This document shows positions 63,478 through 64,000 of a stretch of DNA of 64,000 nucleotides, in pieces. Origin of the DNA: Dysgonomonas gadei ATCC BAA-286 (GTDB taxonomy: Bacteria > Bacteroidota > Bacteroidia > Bacteroidales > Dysgonomonadaceae); contig NZ_GL891988.1 of NCBI RefSeq assembly GCF_000213555.1, positions 116,983 to 180,982 of the forward strand, in the 5' to 3' direction. A program made the translations under genes and the position numbers. The notes under the pieces are model-generated. The model searched no databases and was not told the DNA's origin. It saw only the letters and a list, made by a program, of their open reading frames with translations. The stretch's first letter is position 1; each line of letters opens with the position of its first letter.

Positions 63478-64000
63478 CTAGTGTTGCGTTAAAATTAATT
63501 GAATAACAATAAGTTATCAATTTGCTCTTTGACATTTTTGTAATCAGATTTATTAATCAGTTGATTTATAGGAGTTTTATCCAGCAGGGACTTGCCGAAA
63601 ATTTGTAATAATTCGTAGATTGTACGTTCTGTTTTGAGTTTTTTTGCAACTATCGCTATAAGGCAATAAGCAATAACAGCACAATTTACCTGTATTTTTA
63701 CGGCATTTTCGGTCGTTCCCCAAAACTGTTTGATTTTCAGATGCTGTTTTATCCATTTGAAAAACAATTCAATAGACCAACGTTTGCGATATAATTCCGT
63801 AATCGTTTTAGCATCGGAAACCAAGTCATTTGTCAGAAAAACAAACTCTCTGTTTTGCACGGTATCGTAATAACGAATCTTGCGGATTTTTTCGGGGTAG
63901 CGTTTCGGTGAATTTCCGGTTGTAAAAACACCGATTTGGTCGGACTTTATACCTGTATACGGTTCTTTTTTTAAGGCTGTATATTCGCCTGAATTTGATT
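63478..64000 (-). mobile_element. IS4-family insertion sequence, left part only
   Basis: The element enters from the right edge of the window. Its inner end is probably near 63478, just beyond an AATTAATAATTAAGAATG run, because the following GTGTTGCGTTAAAATT lies directly after the transposase stop as a terminal repeat would. The matching end and any target-site duplication are outside the window, so the exact border is a guess. Confidence 0.65.
63495..64000 (-). CDS. IS4-family transposase, C-terminal part (continues past the window)
   Basis: The frame is open to the last base of the window; 167 residues are visible. They include RYPEKIRKIRYYDT, NREFVFLTND and the IS4 signature Y-2-R-3-E-6-K as YRKRWSIELFFKWIK, with the catalytic Glu of the DDE triad. 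After it comes a helical tail (CAVIAYCLIAIVAKKL). No frameshift is seen in the visible part, so it may be intact and active. The N-terminal half with the two catalytic Asp residues is not in the window. Confidence 0.9.
   Translation of the reverse strand, partial: SNSGEYTALKKEPYTGIKSDQIGVFTTGNSPKRYPEKIRKIRYYDTVQNREFVFLTNDLVSDAKTITELYRKRWSIELFFKWIKQHLKIKQFWGTTENAVKIQVNCAVIAYCLIAIVAKKLKTERTIYELLQIFGKSLLDKTPINQLINKSDYKNVKEQIDNLLLFN

Overview
The window comes from a member of the Bacteroidales. It contains a SusC/SusD pair, a one-piece hybrid two-component regulator, DUF4249 and DUF4834 proteins, TonB-dependent receptors with an N-terminal carboxypeptidase-D-like domain, lipoproteins with an acidic export signal after the lipobox cysteine, and many TAnnTTTG -7 boxes. 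The moderate AT richness and gene set fit a Dysgonomonas/Parabacteroides-like relative, but the genus is inferred, not shown.

Layout. Bases 1-3300: end of a serine hydrolase, an unknown acidic protein, a VanX-type D,D-dipeptidase, a secreted unknown protein and rplS. 3400-8700: a GH92 mannosidase followed by the housekeeping run hflX, prmC, recX, comF. 8700-14300: a complete tripartite RND efflux operon (outer-membrane channel, lipid-anchored adaptor, CzcA/CusA-type pump). 14900-19560: trpS, a DUF4026/DUF2314-like protein, a translationally coupled glycosyltransferase and polysaccharide deacetylase, and a small DUF4834 protein. 19700-30030 (minus strand): a TonB receptor with its DUF4249 lipoprotein, a GH2 enzyme, and an apparent iron locus (PepSY membrane protein and siderophore receptor with a Fur-like palindrome upstream). 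30400-36400: dxs, trkA, trkH, a CapA-like protein. 37100-42400: cytoplasmic GH13, prs, psd, pssA, a CAU tRNA and a small unknown protein. 42480-57870: a polysaccharide utilization locus made of GH30, SusD, SusC and a SusE/F-like lipoprotein on the minus strand, divergent from the hybrid regulator, with a GH2 beta-galactosidase downstream of the regulator. 57950-63300: FKBP isomerase, DEAD-box helicase, and an OmpR-type two-component system. The right end is cut inside an IS4-family transposase.

Genes that work together. The three RND genes form one pump. The GH30/SusCD/GH2 set should bind, import and trim a beta-linked glycan; beta-1,6-galactan of arabinogalactan is my best guess. psd and pssA are consecutive steps of phosphatidylethanolamine synthesis. 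trkA and trkH form a potassium uptake system. The glycosyltransferase/deacetylase pair may make and then deacetylate a polyprenyl-linked sugar.

Most of the window is ordinary genome. The least explained signals are not proteins. One is a modular repeat family filling three intergenic islands (around 14.3-14.9, 36.4-37.0 and 54.7-55.2 kb), including a 209-base block present twice with three differences. Another is a terminator-like hairpin almost touching the start codon of the PepSY gene. A third is a pair of mutually exclusive pairings in the leader of the DEAD-box helicase.
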